Assembly (NCBI GenBank): GCA_049646245.1
Contig: JBARVL010000112.1
Coordinates: 1-18,459, forward strand
Reading direction: 5' to 3'
Origin: Crinalium sp049646245
GTDB lineage: Bacteria > Cyanobacteriota > Cyanobacteriia > Cyanobacteriales > PCC-9333
DNA: 18,459 nt
The notes below the pieces were generated by a model. That model was not told the origin of the DNA, did not search any database, and saw only the letters and a program-made list of their open reading frames with translations. Positions within the stretch are counted from its first letter, which is position 1, and each line of letters opens with the position of its first letter. This document shows positions 1 to 7,038 of the stretch, one piece after another. The position numbers were made by a program, and so were the translations under genes.

Positions 1-44
1 TCAAAATATACCTGTGCTTTATCTCCAAATCTTCCTTGGATCAT
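1..44 (-). CDS. Start of a retropepsin-like (clan AA) aspartic protease, cut by the window edge
   Basis: Only the first 14 codons are present, reading MIQGRFGDKAQVYF on the minus strand before the window ends. The ATG overlaps the TGA stop of the upstream gene as ATGA, so the two are translationally coupled. From memory, this N-terminus (MIQG-F-GD---Q--F) resembles cyanobacterial clan AA aspartic proteases, whose catalytic DTG lies about 30 residues further on, outside the window. The family name therefore rests on a short N-terminal resemblance and on gene position; the catalytic motif is not visible here. Confidence 0.5.
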   Translation of the reverse strand, partial: MIQGRFGDKAQVYF

Positions 45-358
45 ATTCTGCCACTTACCCCAGTTTCATTAATTCCAAAAATATGATGAATGACATTAGG
101 GTACTTTTCACGAGCTTTTCGACTCGCTACTTCTTGATCTGGATCGATAAAATAATCTCCACTATCCGGCTCAATCGCAATGTACCAGCCATAATATTTA
201 TCAAGCAGTTTGGGTTTTAGTTGCTCGTAAATTGCCCAGCAACGTTCGTAGAAGGCTTGTTGTCTTGCTCTATGTTGGGCTTTTTGTTCTTCTGTCCATT
301 GAATTTCTGGAAATACGCGCCCTCTGCGTCTAATGCGTTCTGCTGTTGGTTTGTTCAT
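41..358 (-). CDS. Small conserved hypothetical protein paired with the protease gene
   Basis: A 105-residue soluble protein with no signal peptide or membrane segment. The first 40 residues are basic and rich in Arg, Gln and Glu, probably helical. The second half has a short motif region (YYGWYIAIEPDSGDYFIDPD) followed by a helix-like segment with ARKAREKYP. The gene ends inside an ATGA overlap with the next gene, so it is the upstream partner of a two-gene unit. I recognise the type as a recurring cyanobacterial hypothetical gene found beside retropepsin-like proteases, but no activity is known to me. The two-gene layout could suit a regulator/protease or toxin-antitoxin-like pair; that is inference only. 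Confidence 0.72.
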   Translation of the reverse strand: MNKPTAERIRRRGRVFPEIQWTEEQKAQHRARQQAFYERCWAIYEQLKPKLLDKYYGWYIAIEPDSGDYFIDPDQEVASRKAREKYPNVIHHIFGINETGVSGRI

Positions 359-497
359 AGATTTATTCCTTGTTAAGCTTGACTATATTTGCATTATAAA
401 GTTTTTAGCTATTCCCCCACAAATATTGACATTTGTATGAGATAAAATTTAAAATTTGGTAAATTGTGTCACATCTTTTAAACGCTGATGAATTACA

Positions 498-565
498 TTT
501 TGTAGGGCGGGTTTAATTGAGATTTTTGTACGATACTTAGATGTATATCAACCCGCCCCTACAAT
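498..565. repeat. Small inverted-repeat element (MITE/REP-like)
   Basis: The arms TTGTAGGGCGGGTT (about 499-513) and AACCCGCCCCTACAA (about 550-564) pair with one extra base in the right arm, around about 35 bases of AT-rich spacer. The TGTAGGGGCGGGTT type arm is a familiar dispersed element in cyanobacterial genomes. It lies between the 3' end of the DUF1995 gene and the start of the small gene at 358. As RNA it would fold into a long hairpin and may end transcription from either side. Confidence 0.6.
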
Positions 566-605
566 CAGATTTAGGCGATCGCCAAAAATACGATAGAGCC
601 TAAAT

Positions 606-1352
606 CTATCGAGTCAAAGCTTTTAAAAACCTTTGCATATTGGTGAATACTCCTGGTTTTTTAGGTTTTATTTGCTCGGCTGTTTCAGTGTTGCTGCTAG
701 TAGTTGGGGTAGTGGCTTTGATCAGAATTTGATCTAGTGTTTCTCCGACAGGTTTTTGAGTTTCTTCGGCAATTAAATTATAGTCGTCGTTAGTTTCAAG
801 CCAAACTTGCCAGGGGGAGGGATGAGAGCGAAATAAGGCTGCGCCTTCTAGTGGTCTAATGTAATAACTGGAGTAAAGAGTACTGATAAAGCGATCGCGC
901 AATTGACGTGCAGCGTAACCAATACCAACAACTGCCGCATCTTCTAAGCGAGGAACGAATAATATTACTGGGCGATCGCCTGCGGCATTACATAATTGTT
1001 CTACTTGGGCAATTTCTACCGCCGAAGGCTCAATTAGTAAGAAAATCTGATCTTCTTCCTCAATTTTATTCTGTACTGAACTTCTGCTGCTGCCTAAGTC
1101 GGATATTTTAAAGGGTACTTCTCCCCAGTCACGACGAGCCAGAGCAGCAGCGCCCGCATCAGTAAAGAATACTTTCAGTTTTGAACCGTATTCTTCCAAT
1201 TCTGGGATAAATTGCGATGCTACAGGCATGGTTTTGAGTTCTGGAAACACCAATTCAACCATCAGGCGGGTGTTACCATCTGCGATCGCGGTTTTGGTAG
1301 CAACACGGGCTTGGGCGATCGCTTCTTCTAGAGTTTTAGGTAGTTCTGCCAT
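606..1352 (-). CDS. DUF1995 domain protein
   Basis: A 248-residue protein starting MAELPKTLEEAI, matching the DUF1995 family of cyanobacteria and plastids. Visible family features are the N-terminal LPKTLEEAIAQAR segment, the LMVELVFPELK strand, a central FLLIEPSAVEIAQVEQLC block, and the closing WQVWLETNDDYNLIAEE region. The plant relative LPA3 is linked to photosystem II accumulation, so a role near thylakoid biogenesis is possible but unproven here. I chose the ATG at 1352 because the upstream in-frame ATG at 1367 would read the first residues from the 7-bp repeat at 1358-1387. No clear Shine-Dalgarno sequence is visible. The last 45 residues are Thr/Ser/Lys-rich and look flexible. Confidence 0.82.
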   Translation of the reverse strand: MAELPKTLEEAIAQARVATKTAIADGNTRLMVELVFPELKTMPVASQFIPELEEYGSKLKVFFTDAGAAALARRDWGEVPFKISDLGSSRSSVQNKIEEEDQIFLLIEPSAVEIAQVEQLCNAAGDRPVILFVPRLEDAAVVGIGYAARQLRDRFISTLYSSYYIRPLEGAALFRSHPSPWQVWLETNDDYNLIAEETQKPVGETLDQILIKATTPTTSSNTETAEQIKPKKPGVFTNMQRFLKALTR

Positions 1353-1357
1353 TGTTT

Positions 1358-1387
1358 CAATTATCAATTATCAATTATCAATTATCA
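1358..1387. repeat. Heptanucleotide tandem repeat, CAATTAT x4
   Basis: Four exact copies of CAATTAT run from 1358 to 1385, followed by the partial copy CA. This is an STRR-type repeat. It ends five bases from the chosen DUF1995 start codon and occupies its leader. Confidence 0.9.
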
Positions 1388-1400
1388 GTAATAAAGGCAT

Positions 1401-2390
1401 TCAGGAATCATTAGATGCTGACGGCTGACGGCTGACGGCTGACGGCTGACTTTTCTTGTCAAACCCTGCTACCTCAGCAAGCGTATATAAAGGTCTGCCT
1501 TTTATTTCTTCATAAATGCGCCCGATATACTCACCTAAAATGCCAATACTGACTAACTGCACTGCTCCAATAAAAAATACTGCCACAATCAGTGCTGCAT
1601 ATCCAGTTAAAGTCGAACTACCAGCAAAAAAACGCCAATATATGACTAATAAAGCCATAATTATTGCTATAATTGCTGATAGCAAACCGACATAAGTTGA
1701 AAGCCTTAATGGTACTCTTGAGAAAGATACAATACCATTAACTCCTAAACCTAAAGATTTACGAAAACTATATTTAACATCGCCAGCAAAACGCGGATCT
1801 CGCTCAAAACCAATGGCGGTTTGTTGAAAGCCAACCCATGCTCGTAGTCCTCTAATATAGCGATTGCGCTCTGGCATGGAATTTAACACATCAACCACTT
1901 GGCGATCCATTAAACAAAAATCCCCAGTATCGGTGGGAATCTCAACATCTGCTAAATTTTTGAGAATGCGATAAAAAGTATAAGCCATGAAGCGTTTAAA
2001 CCAACTTTCTTGATGGCGTTGAGTTCTTTGAGCGTACACTACTTGATAACCTTGTCGCCATTTTTCCACCATATCTGGGATTAACTCTGGCGGATCTTGT
2101 AAATCTGCATCTAATACAATTACTATTTGACCACGAGCAAAATTTAAACCAGCCGTGACTGCTATTTGATGACCAAAGTTACGCGCAAAACTTAAATAAC
2201 AAACTCGCTGATCCTGTTGATGTATTTCCCGAATTAATTTTAAAGATTTGTCACGACTACCATCATTGATTAAAACTAATTCAACTGTACCGTCAAGGCG
2301 ATCCATTACAGCACTAACTCGACGGTACAGTTCTAAAATTGTTTCTTCTTCGTTATATATAGGGATAACAAATGAATACTTAGTAAGCAT
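1401..2390 (-). CDS. Family 2 glycosyltransferase, polyprenyl-phosphate type (GtrB/DPM1-like)
   Basis: A 329-residue membrane-attached enzyme that probably transfers a sugar from a nucleotide donor to a polyprenyl phosphate at the cytoplasmic face. The GT-A domain (about 1-225) has the opening SFVIPIYNEEE, the INDGSRD motif near 42-47, the metal-binding DAD at 94-96 followed by LQDPPELI, and the RNRYIRGLRAWVGF segment. Two membrane helices follow (about 232-252 and 264-287), with GEYIGRIYEEIKGRP after them, as in GtrB-type enzymes. I chose the ATG at 2390 because homology starts there; the longer frame would overlap the desulfurase 3' end. It starts 5 bases after the desulfurase stop, so the two are probably co-transcribed. 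The last 15 or so residues are encoded by a 7-bp tandem repeat. The sugar and acceptor are not predictable. Confidence 0.9.
   Translation of the reverse strand: MLTKYSFVIPIYNEEETILELYRRVSAVMDRLDGTVELVLINDGSRDKSLKLIREIHQQDQRVCYLSFARNFGHQIAVTAGLNFARGQIVIVLDADLQDPPELIPDMVEKWRQGYQVVYAQRTQRHQESWFKRFMAYTFYRILKNLADVEIPTDTGDFCLMDRQVVDVLNSMPERNRYIRGLRAWVGFQQTAIGFERDPRFAGDVKYSFRKSLGLGVNGIVSFSRVPLRLSTYVGLLSAIIAIIMALLVIYWRFFAGSSTLTGYAALIVAVFFIGAVQLVSIGILGEYIGRIYEEIKGRPLYTLAEVAGFDKKSQPSAVSRQPSASNDS
1417..1450. repeat. Heptanucleotide tandem repeat GGCTGAC inside the glycosyltransferase 3' end
   Basis: Four exact GGCTGAC copies (1423-1450) plus a partial copy (1417-1422). On the minus strand it is coding and gives the tail QPSAVSRQPSA, with a 7-residue period because 7 is not a multiple of 3. 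Confidence 0.92.
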
Positions 2391-2395
2391 TATAT

Positions 2396-3556
2396 TCAGC
2401 GCAAAGCTAAAGCTGGTAGTAATCTTATCAAGATTTGCTGAATAACCATTGTTACCCAATCTATATCTGCTTCAGTAGTGTCACGCCCTAGTGTGAGACG
2501 AATTGCTCCCAAAGCTTCGCGATCGCTATAGCCCATTTCTAATAAAACTTTACTAGGGCTAAGTTTACCACTGTTGCAAGCAGCACCAGCACTAATAGCA
2601 ATGCCAGCAAGGTTTAGTTGTCGTACTAAGGTTTTGCCCGTCAGTTGTTCACCAGCATCAGTAATACAGAAACTAACATGATGGGGTAATCTCTGGATTG
2701 GGTGTCCAGTTGGCTTTAAATTAGGGTTGTTAGCTAGTTGATCAAATAAGCGATCGCGCAATTTAATTAAACGGTGCATCTCTAATTCCATTTCTTGGGC
2801 AGCTAATTGGGCAGCTACTCCAAATCCAGCGATCGCTGGGACAGCTTGAGTACCAGATCGGGTTAGCTTTTCTTGTCCACCGCCAGCTAACAACGGTACT
2901 AACTTTAATCCAGGTCGCACATACAGCGCCCCAGCACCTTGAGCGCCATAAAATTTGTGGCTAGAAATAGAGAGCAGATCTACAGGTAACTGTTGCACAT
3001 CTATCGGCATTTTTCCTGCTACCTGCACAGCATCGGTGTGAAATAATACCCCACGATCGCGGGCAATTTTACCTAAACTTGCAATGGGTTGTAATGTTCC
3101 AACTTCACTTTGACCGTAAATGATTGAAACCAATGCTGTATTTGGTTGCAAAGCATTCTTGAAATCTGTTTCGCTCACCCTTCCCCAAACATCCACAGGT
3201 AAACGAGTTACTTCCCAACCCGTTTCTTCCAGCAACCGCACTGATTCTGATACGGCTGAGTGTTCAACAGTAGAAATAATTAAATGTTGGGGTACGACGT
3301 ACTTTCTGGCAATTCCCATAATTGCCAGGTTGTCGGCTTCTGTACCACCAGAAGTAAAAATAATTGATTCTGGATCGGGCGCGTTGAGCAATTGGGCTAC
3401 TTGTAGTCTTGCCCGTTCTACTAATATTGATGCTCGTTGCCCCCACTCATGTAAACTCGATGGGTTGCCCCACTGTTGAGTTAGGGCTTGCTGCATTGCT
3501 GCAACTACCTCTGGTCTAGGTGGAGTGGTGGCGCTATAATCTAGGTAAACTTGCAT
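2396..3556 (-). CDS. Cysteine desulfurase, NifS/IscS family
   Basis: A 386-residue PLP enzyme that removes sulfur from cysteine to form alanine and an enzyme persulfide, supplying Fe-S cluster and thio-cofactor assembly. The start reads VYLDYSATTPPRPEV, typical of the family. The PLP contacts appear in order: TEADN (72-76), EHSA around His99, HTDAVQ (Asp175, Gln178), and SSHKFYG with the Schiff-base Lys201. The persulfide cysteine is Cys327 in AACNSGKLSPS, with the short-loop spacing of group I (NifS/IscS) enzymes rather than SufS. The usual NNEIGT segment is the variant GQSEVGT at 148-154. No Shine-Dalgarno sequence is clear. It is the first gene of a unit with the glycosyltransferase. Cyanobacteria have several such paralogues, so I give no symbol. 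Confidence 0.94.
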   Translation of the reverse strand: MQVYLDYSATTPPRPEVVAAMQQALTQQWGNPSSLHEWGQRASILVERARLQVAQLLNAPDPESIIFTSGGTEADNLAIMGIARKYVVPQHLIISTVEHSAVSESVRLLEETGWEVTRLPVDVWGRVSETDFKNALQPNTALVSIIYGQSEVGTLQPIASLGKIARDRGVLFHTDAVQVAGKMPIDVQQLPVDLLSISSHKFYGAQGAGALYVRPGLKLVPLLAGGGQEKLTRSGTQAVPAIAGFGVAAQLAAQEMELEMHRLIKLRDRLFDQLANNPNLKPTGHPIQRLPHHVSFCITDAGEQLTGKTLVRQLNLAGIAISAGAACNSGKLSPSKVLLEMGYSDREALGAIRLTLGRDTTEADIDWVTMVIQQILIRLLPALALR

Positions 3557-3600
3557 AGTTATACTATACCAATTTGCATTTATATATAGTGGCTCTGAGT

Positions 3601-3709
3601 TTACTCCCTTCCCACTAAAAGATTACCGATCATATTCTTCTTCTTCCTTGGCGTTCTTGGAGTCTTGGCGGTTTTTCCTATAGGTATTCTTTGGGTGGAA
3701 AGGGAGTAA
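3601..3709. repeat. Long-spaced inverted repeat element, about 110 bp
   Basis: Fifteen-base arms TTACTCCCTTCCCAC (3601-3615) and GTGGAAAGGGAGTAA (3695-3709) pair with a single mismatch. The 79-base interior contains imperfect CTTGG(C/A)GT-type direct repeats at about 3648-3672. It has the look of a non-autonomous mobile element between the desulfurase gene and the heptamer array. Confidence 0.6.
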
Positions 3710-3711
3710 TC

Positions 3712-3767
3712 ATTGTTAATTGTTAATTGTTAATTGTTAATTGTTAATTGTTAATTGTTAATTGTTA
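3712..3767. repeat. Heptanucleotide tandem repeat, ATTGTTA x8
   Basis: Eight uninterrupted copies of ATTGTTA. The last copy contains the TAA stop codon (minus strand, 3765-3767) of the zinc-ribbon gene, so array and gene overlap by three bases. Confidence 0.95.
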
Positions 3768-4145
3768 ACTGCCTGGTTTACAAATGTTGTAGTCTTCGTG
3801 TGACAATACTTCTTTGGGTACTAGGAAATCACCGCAGTCGCGGCAAAGCATTCGATAGTTGCGTGTTACAGGAATGCTAACAACCAAGCGGTTATGGCGT
3901 AAGCGTTTCCCCCCAAATTCTCGATAGCTTTTTTGTTCTTGTAATGCACTAATAATCGAACGTGCTTTTAATACTACATGAGTGGGTAGATTTGTTAAAT
4001 CAATCGGATCTTGCGCGAAAGTTTGCTCCCACTGCTTTTTTTGCTGTTGTTTTTGTTGCAATACTAAGCTTTCTTTAAGACAGCGATGGCAGGTCTGACC
4101 ATATCCTCTATGACCACAGGGAAAGAGCTTTTTTCTTCTTGACAT
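3765..4145 (-). CDS. Small zinc-ribbon protein with a possible RelE/ParE-like core
   Basis: A 126-residue soluble protein of a type I know only from cyanobacteria. Two cysteine clusters flank the core: CGHRGYGQTCHRC (Cys10, His12, Cys19, Cys22) and CRDCG (Cys101, Cys104), with His116 and Cys122 near the end. Together they could bind one or two zinc ions. Between them are a Gln/Lys-rich helix (25-45) and a segment, VVLKARSIISALQEQKS then LVVSIPVTRNYRMLCR, whose order of helix and basic strand resembles RelE/ParE toxins. That resemblance is by eye. I chose the ATG at 4145 because the motif region starts immediately after it; an ATG at 4178 would add 11 residues. The stop codon comes from the adjoining heptamer array. 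No antitoxin-like partner is next to it. Confidence 0.75.
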   Translation of the reverse strand: MSRRKKLFPCGHRGYGQTCHRCLKESLVLQQKQQQKKQWEQTFAQDPIDLTNLPTHVVLKARSIISALQEQKSYREFGGKRLRHNRLVVSIPVTRNYRMLCRDCGDFLVPKEVLSHEDYNICKPGS

Positions 4146-4308
4146 AAAACCTAAATTTATGCTCAGACCTGCACGCATACTCTACTCTTACTTCATGGGC
4201 GATCGCGCCTGACGTGAGAATATTGATGAGACGGGAACTCTATTTGCTTGCAGTTTTATAGTATTTCTATTAAACCTGATTTTTGATAATCCTTATAAGT
4301 ATATGGGT

Positions 4309-4329
4309 ATGACCAGTGACCAATGACCA
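4309..4329 (+). repeat. Degenerate heptamer repeat (A/T)GACCA(A/G) around a start codon
   Basis: ATGACC-AGTGACC-AATGACC has 7-base spacing. The third unit carries the ATG of the phospholipase D-like gene, and the first carries another ATG that opens a 5-codon frame ending TGA at the real start (overlap ATGA). Confidence 0.55.
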
Positions 4330-6104
4330 AAAAACGACCTAGAACCACCGCCCAGGCGAAAAAATCGCTATTTCTCTTTAAGTCTGTCATCATCTGCTTG
4401 TGTTGCGCTTTATTACTGGGGTTGGCTTTCAATGCTTTTAAAGCAGTGCAGCCTCAAAACTCCCGCCTCAAGCCATTACCTCAAGATCTTTTAGTTCAGG
4501 TTTATTTTAACCATTCAGAAGCATCAGATTATACAGAACCTTACCGCCAGAAACAACGCACTGGGGATAATTTAGAGCAAATAATCGTTGATGCGATCGC
4601 CAATGCTAAGTCTACTATAGATGTGGCGGTTCAAGAGTTAAGATTACCTAAAATTGCTCAAGCACTGGTAGATAAACACAAAGCTGGCGTAAAAGTACGG
4701 ATAATTTTAGAAAATACTTATAGCCGTCCTTGGAGTACATTTATTACAAATGAATTAGCACAACTTCCACAGCGAGAACAACAGCGTTACCAAGAATTTA
4801 AAAAGCTTGTAGACCGTAACAATGATGATCAGTTAACCTCAGATGAAATTAATCAAGGCGATGCCTTGGTGATGCTGCAAAATGCAGGTATCCCCATAAT
4901 TGATGATACGGCTGATGGTTCTAAAGGTAGCAACTTAATGCACCACAAGTTTATAGTTGTAGATGGGCAAACCTTGATTGTCACTTCAGCTAATTTTACA
5001 ACTAGCGACATTCACGGCGACTTTACTAACCCTAATAGTCAAGGTAATGCTAACAATTTAGTTAAAATAAACAGTGATAAATTAGCATCTCTGTTTACTC
5101 AAGAATTTAACTTGATGTGGGGTGACGGGGTAGGAGGTCAGCCAGATAGTACGTTTGGCGTTAAGAAGCTATTTCGCCCAGCCCAACAAGTTAAAGTAGG
5201 AACTACTACCGTTACTGTGGGATTTTCCCCTGCTGCTAAAACTATACCTTGGAACCAAACCACTAATGGTTTAATTGGTGAAACTGTGGGTCAATCTCTG
5301 CAAACAGTAGATATGGCATTGTTTGTTTTTTCAGATCAGCTTATTGCCAATATTTTAGAAATTGATCAGAAACGAGGTGTAAAAATCCGCGCCTTAATTG
5401 ATCCACAATTTGCCTATCGGAGTTATAGTGAAGGGCTAGATATGATGGGTGTGGCTTTAAGTGATAAATGCCAGTATGAAGCAAATAATTATCCTTGGCA
5501 ATCTCCTATAAATACAGTCGGTATACCTCAGTTACCCCAAGGCGACTTACTCCATCATAAATTTGCAGTTGTAGACAAGCAAATTGTAATTACGGGGTCG
5601 CATAATTGGTCTGAAGCTGCCAACACTGGTAATGATGAAACTTTGTTAGTAATTAATAGCGGTACTGTTGCTGCTCATTTTGAGCGTGAGTTTGAGCGAC
5701 TTTATAGCACTGCTGTTAAAGGTGTACCAGTGTCAGTACAGCAAAAAATTAAGGCGCAGCAACAACAATGTCCACAATTAGCGATCGCATCTAGTTTAAA
5801 GTCTACAACCCAGGAGAGCGAGAAAACAGCGAAACCTTACCCCCAACCCCAAGAAAGTATTGAAAGCAGGGGAGACTATAGCACTCCTACTGCTACAAGT
5901 ACGCCAGTAAGCGTTCAAAAAGTTAACTTAAATACTGCTAGTTTGGAAGAATTAGAAGCTTTGCCTGGAGTTGGAAAGAAACTGGCTGAAAGAATTATTG
6001 AAGCGCGTCAACAAAAACCTTTTACTTCCTTGGAAGATTTAGACCAAGTACCAGGGGTTGGTTCAAGTTTAATGCAAAAATTGAGCGATCGCGTGACTTG
6101 GTAA
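4323..6104 (+). CDS. Phospholipase D-like protein with EF-hand loop and ComEA-type helix-hairpin-helix tail
   Basis: A 593-residue protein with a basic N-terminus and one hydrophobic segment (about 17-38), so it is a membrane-anchored or exported protein. Two PLD domains follow. HKD motif 1 is HHKFIVVD (His207, Lys209, Asp214) followed by TSANFT. HKD motif 2 is HHKFAVVD (His411, Lys413, Asp418) followed by GSHNWS. Both are intact, so phosphodiester hydrolysis on lipid or nucleic acid is expected. Inside the first domain, DRNNDDQLTSDE (164-175) fits a calcium-binding EF-hand loop with helices on both sides. A Ser/Thr/Pro/Gln linker (about 480-530) leads to two helix-hairpin-helix units (LPGVGKKLAERI and VPGVGSSLMQKL, 535-593) like ComEA, which bind DNA backbone. 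The combination suggests an extracytoplasmic nuclease. The ATG lies in a 7-bp repeat, with no clear Shine-Dalgarno sequence. Confidence 0.88.
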   Translation: MTKKRPRTTAQAKKSLFLFKSVIICLCCALLLGLAFNAFKAVQPQNSRLKPLPQDLLVQVYFNHSEASDYTEPYRQKQRTGDNLEQIIVDAIANAKSTIDVAVQELRLPKIAQALVDKHKAGVKVRIILENTYSRPWSTFITNELAQLPQREQQRYQEFKKLVDRNNDDQLTSDEINQGDALVMLQNAGIPIIDDTADGSKGSNLMHHKFIVVDGQTLIVTSANFTTSDIHGDFTNPNSQGNANNLVKINSDKLASLFTQEFNLMWGDGVGGQPDSTFGVKKLFRPAQQVKVGTTTVTVGFSPAAKTIPWNQTTNGLIGETVGQSLQTVDMALFVFSDQLIANILEIDQKRGVKIRALIDPQFAYRSYSEGLDMMGVALSDKCQYEANNYPWQSPINTVGIPQLPQGDLLHHKFAVVDKQIVITGSHNWSEAANTGNDETLLVINSGTVAAHFEREFERLYSTAVKGVPVSVQQKIKAQQQQCPQLAIASSLKSTTQESEKTAKPYPQPQESIESRGDYSTPTATSTPVSVQKVNLNTASLEELEALPGVGKKLAERIIEARQQKPFTSLEDLDQVPGVGSSLMQKLSDRVTW

Positions 6105-6122
6105 GCTCTGTAACAATTAAAA

Positions 6123-6147
6123 AAGCGGGTTAGTGACTAACCCGCTT
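6123..6147 (-). terminator. Hairpin terminator between convergent genes
   Basis: A perfect 11-bp stem AAGCGGGTTAG / CTAACCCGCTT with loop TGA. Read on the minus strand, the stem is followed by a run of T's (the A-tract 6119-6124 on the plus strand), so it suits the DUF2949 gene best. It can also act weakly for the phospholipase D-like gene, which ends 19 bases before it. Confidence 0.8.
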
Positions 6148-6268
6148 GCTATGCCTAAAGAAATTTTGAACTAAAACGCCTCCTTTGTCTTTGCTTACAC
6201 AGCTAGTCAACTTGAAAACGTCCCATCCCTCGGACATATTTTGCTACTCCTTGCAGATAGATTAACTA

Positions 6269-6463
6269 TTAAGCTGTTTCCATCCAATCGTAAATTCTGT
6301 CTAATTGCTCCAGCGTTACTAAACCATACCGCCAAAGAATCATCGGTAAAGGTCCAGGATCTTGCTCTACATATTTAAACGCGATCGCCATCGAAGATGA
6401 AGATATATGTAAATCTTCCTGTAAAAATCGCACCAATTTAGAATAGCTTGCAGATTGCATCAT
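6269..6463 (-). CDS. DUF2949 family small protein
   Basis: A 64-residue soluble protein found in cyanobacteria, function unknown. Family features are the opening LVRFLQEDLHIS helix and the closing GPLPMILWRYGLVTLEQLDRIYDWME. I start it at ATG 6463. The two GTG codons just upstream (6470-6475) are part of AAAGGTGGTGA, an almost complete anti-16S match with 5 bases before this ATG, so they are the ribosome binding site and not the start. A second ATG follows directly at 6460 and could also serve. The good ribosome binding site suggests strong translation. Confidence 0.85.
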   Translation of the reverse strand: MMQSASYSKLVRFLQEDLHISSSSMAIAFKYVEQDPGPLPMILWRYGLVTLEQLDRIYDWMETA

Positions 6464-7038
6464 GTTTGTCACCACCTTTGATTAACTTAATTTTGTAATG
6501 AAACCCAGAGCTACTAAGTCCTCAGTAGCCAGTTTGTTAGTTGTCCACTGTTAACCGAATCTTAATCTAATTTTCGCTCTTCAATCTCCCTGGCAGATGT
6601 GTTTGAAATCACTCGCTTTAAGAGATCTTTATAACGATGCTTTTCGAGCCGTTAATGAGGCGCGATCGCTGTTTTGTGTGAAAAAATCCAGTTTGCGCTT
6701 TCTGAGATACTTATTACAGGCATTCAGCCGTCAATCAGATCATTTCCCTGCGCTTGGTTAATCTATCTTACTTAAACTTGGGCAATTTATATTAAGTTAA
6801 GATTTATTTAATTTTTCCACCCAGCCAATTTAAACCCTTTCTAAAACTAACGAGCTTAACACTCCTTAACACTAGGGAAAATTTTCCCAAAAGCGGTGTT
6901 GATCAACAATATGATTGTTTAGACCAAAATCCGATTAAGATTAACAATAAATTAACTATTTCTGTAGTAACTCTGTCTTACGAAAGACTACTAAATTTTT
7001 TGGGAAAAACTTAATAATACAACAAATGATTGCTGATC
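6464..7038. other. 575-base gene-poor stretch
   Basis: It lies between the DUF2949 start and the DUF192 stop, so it should hold the DUF2949 promoter. It is AT-rich at 6770-7020, with one HIP1 octamer near 6662. I see no tRNA, no strong hairpin and no convincing -35/-10 pair. One 54-codon frame on the plus strand (6597-6761) is listed separately. Confidence 0.5.
6597..6761 (+). CDS. Possible 54-residue ORF, doubtful
   Basis: An ATG-started frame of 54 codons on the plus strand, basic and aliphatic (MCLKSLALRDLY to HFPALG), divergent from DUF2949. There is no Shine-Dalgarno sequence before it, and I recognise no family. Its composition (four Arg/Lys-rich helical turns, two Cys) is compatible with a small protein, but a frame this long can arise by chance. 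Listed so it is not lost. Confidence 0.2.
   Translation: MCLKSLALRDLYNDAFRAVNEARSLFCVKKSSLRFLRYLLQAFSRQSDHFPALG

Noticed and set aside
3120..3479. 119-codon plus-strand frame
   Set aside because: Antisense to the well-conserved cysteine desulfurase, with no family resemblance.
3712..3767. Possible CRISPR or iteron array
   Set aside because: Units are 7 bases head to tail with no spacers. The same holds for the arrays at 1358, 1417 and 8155.
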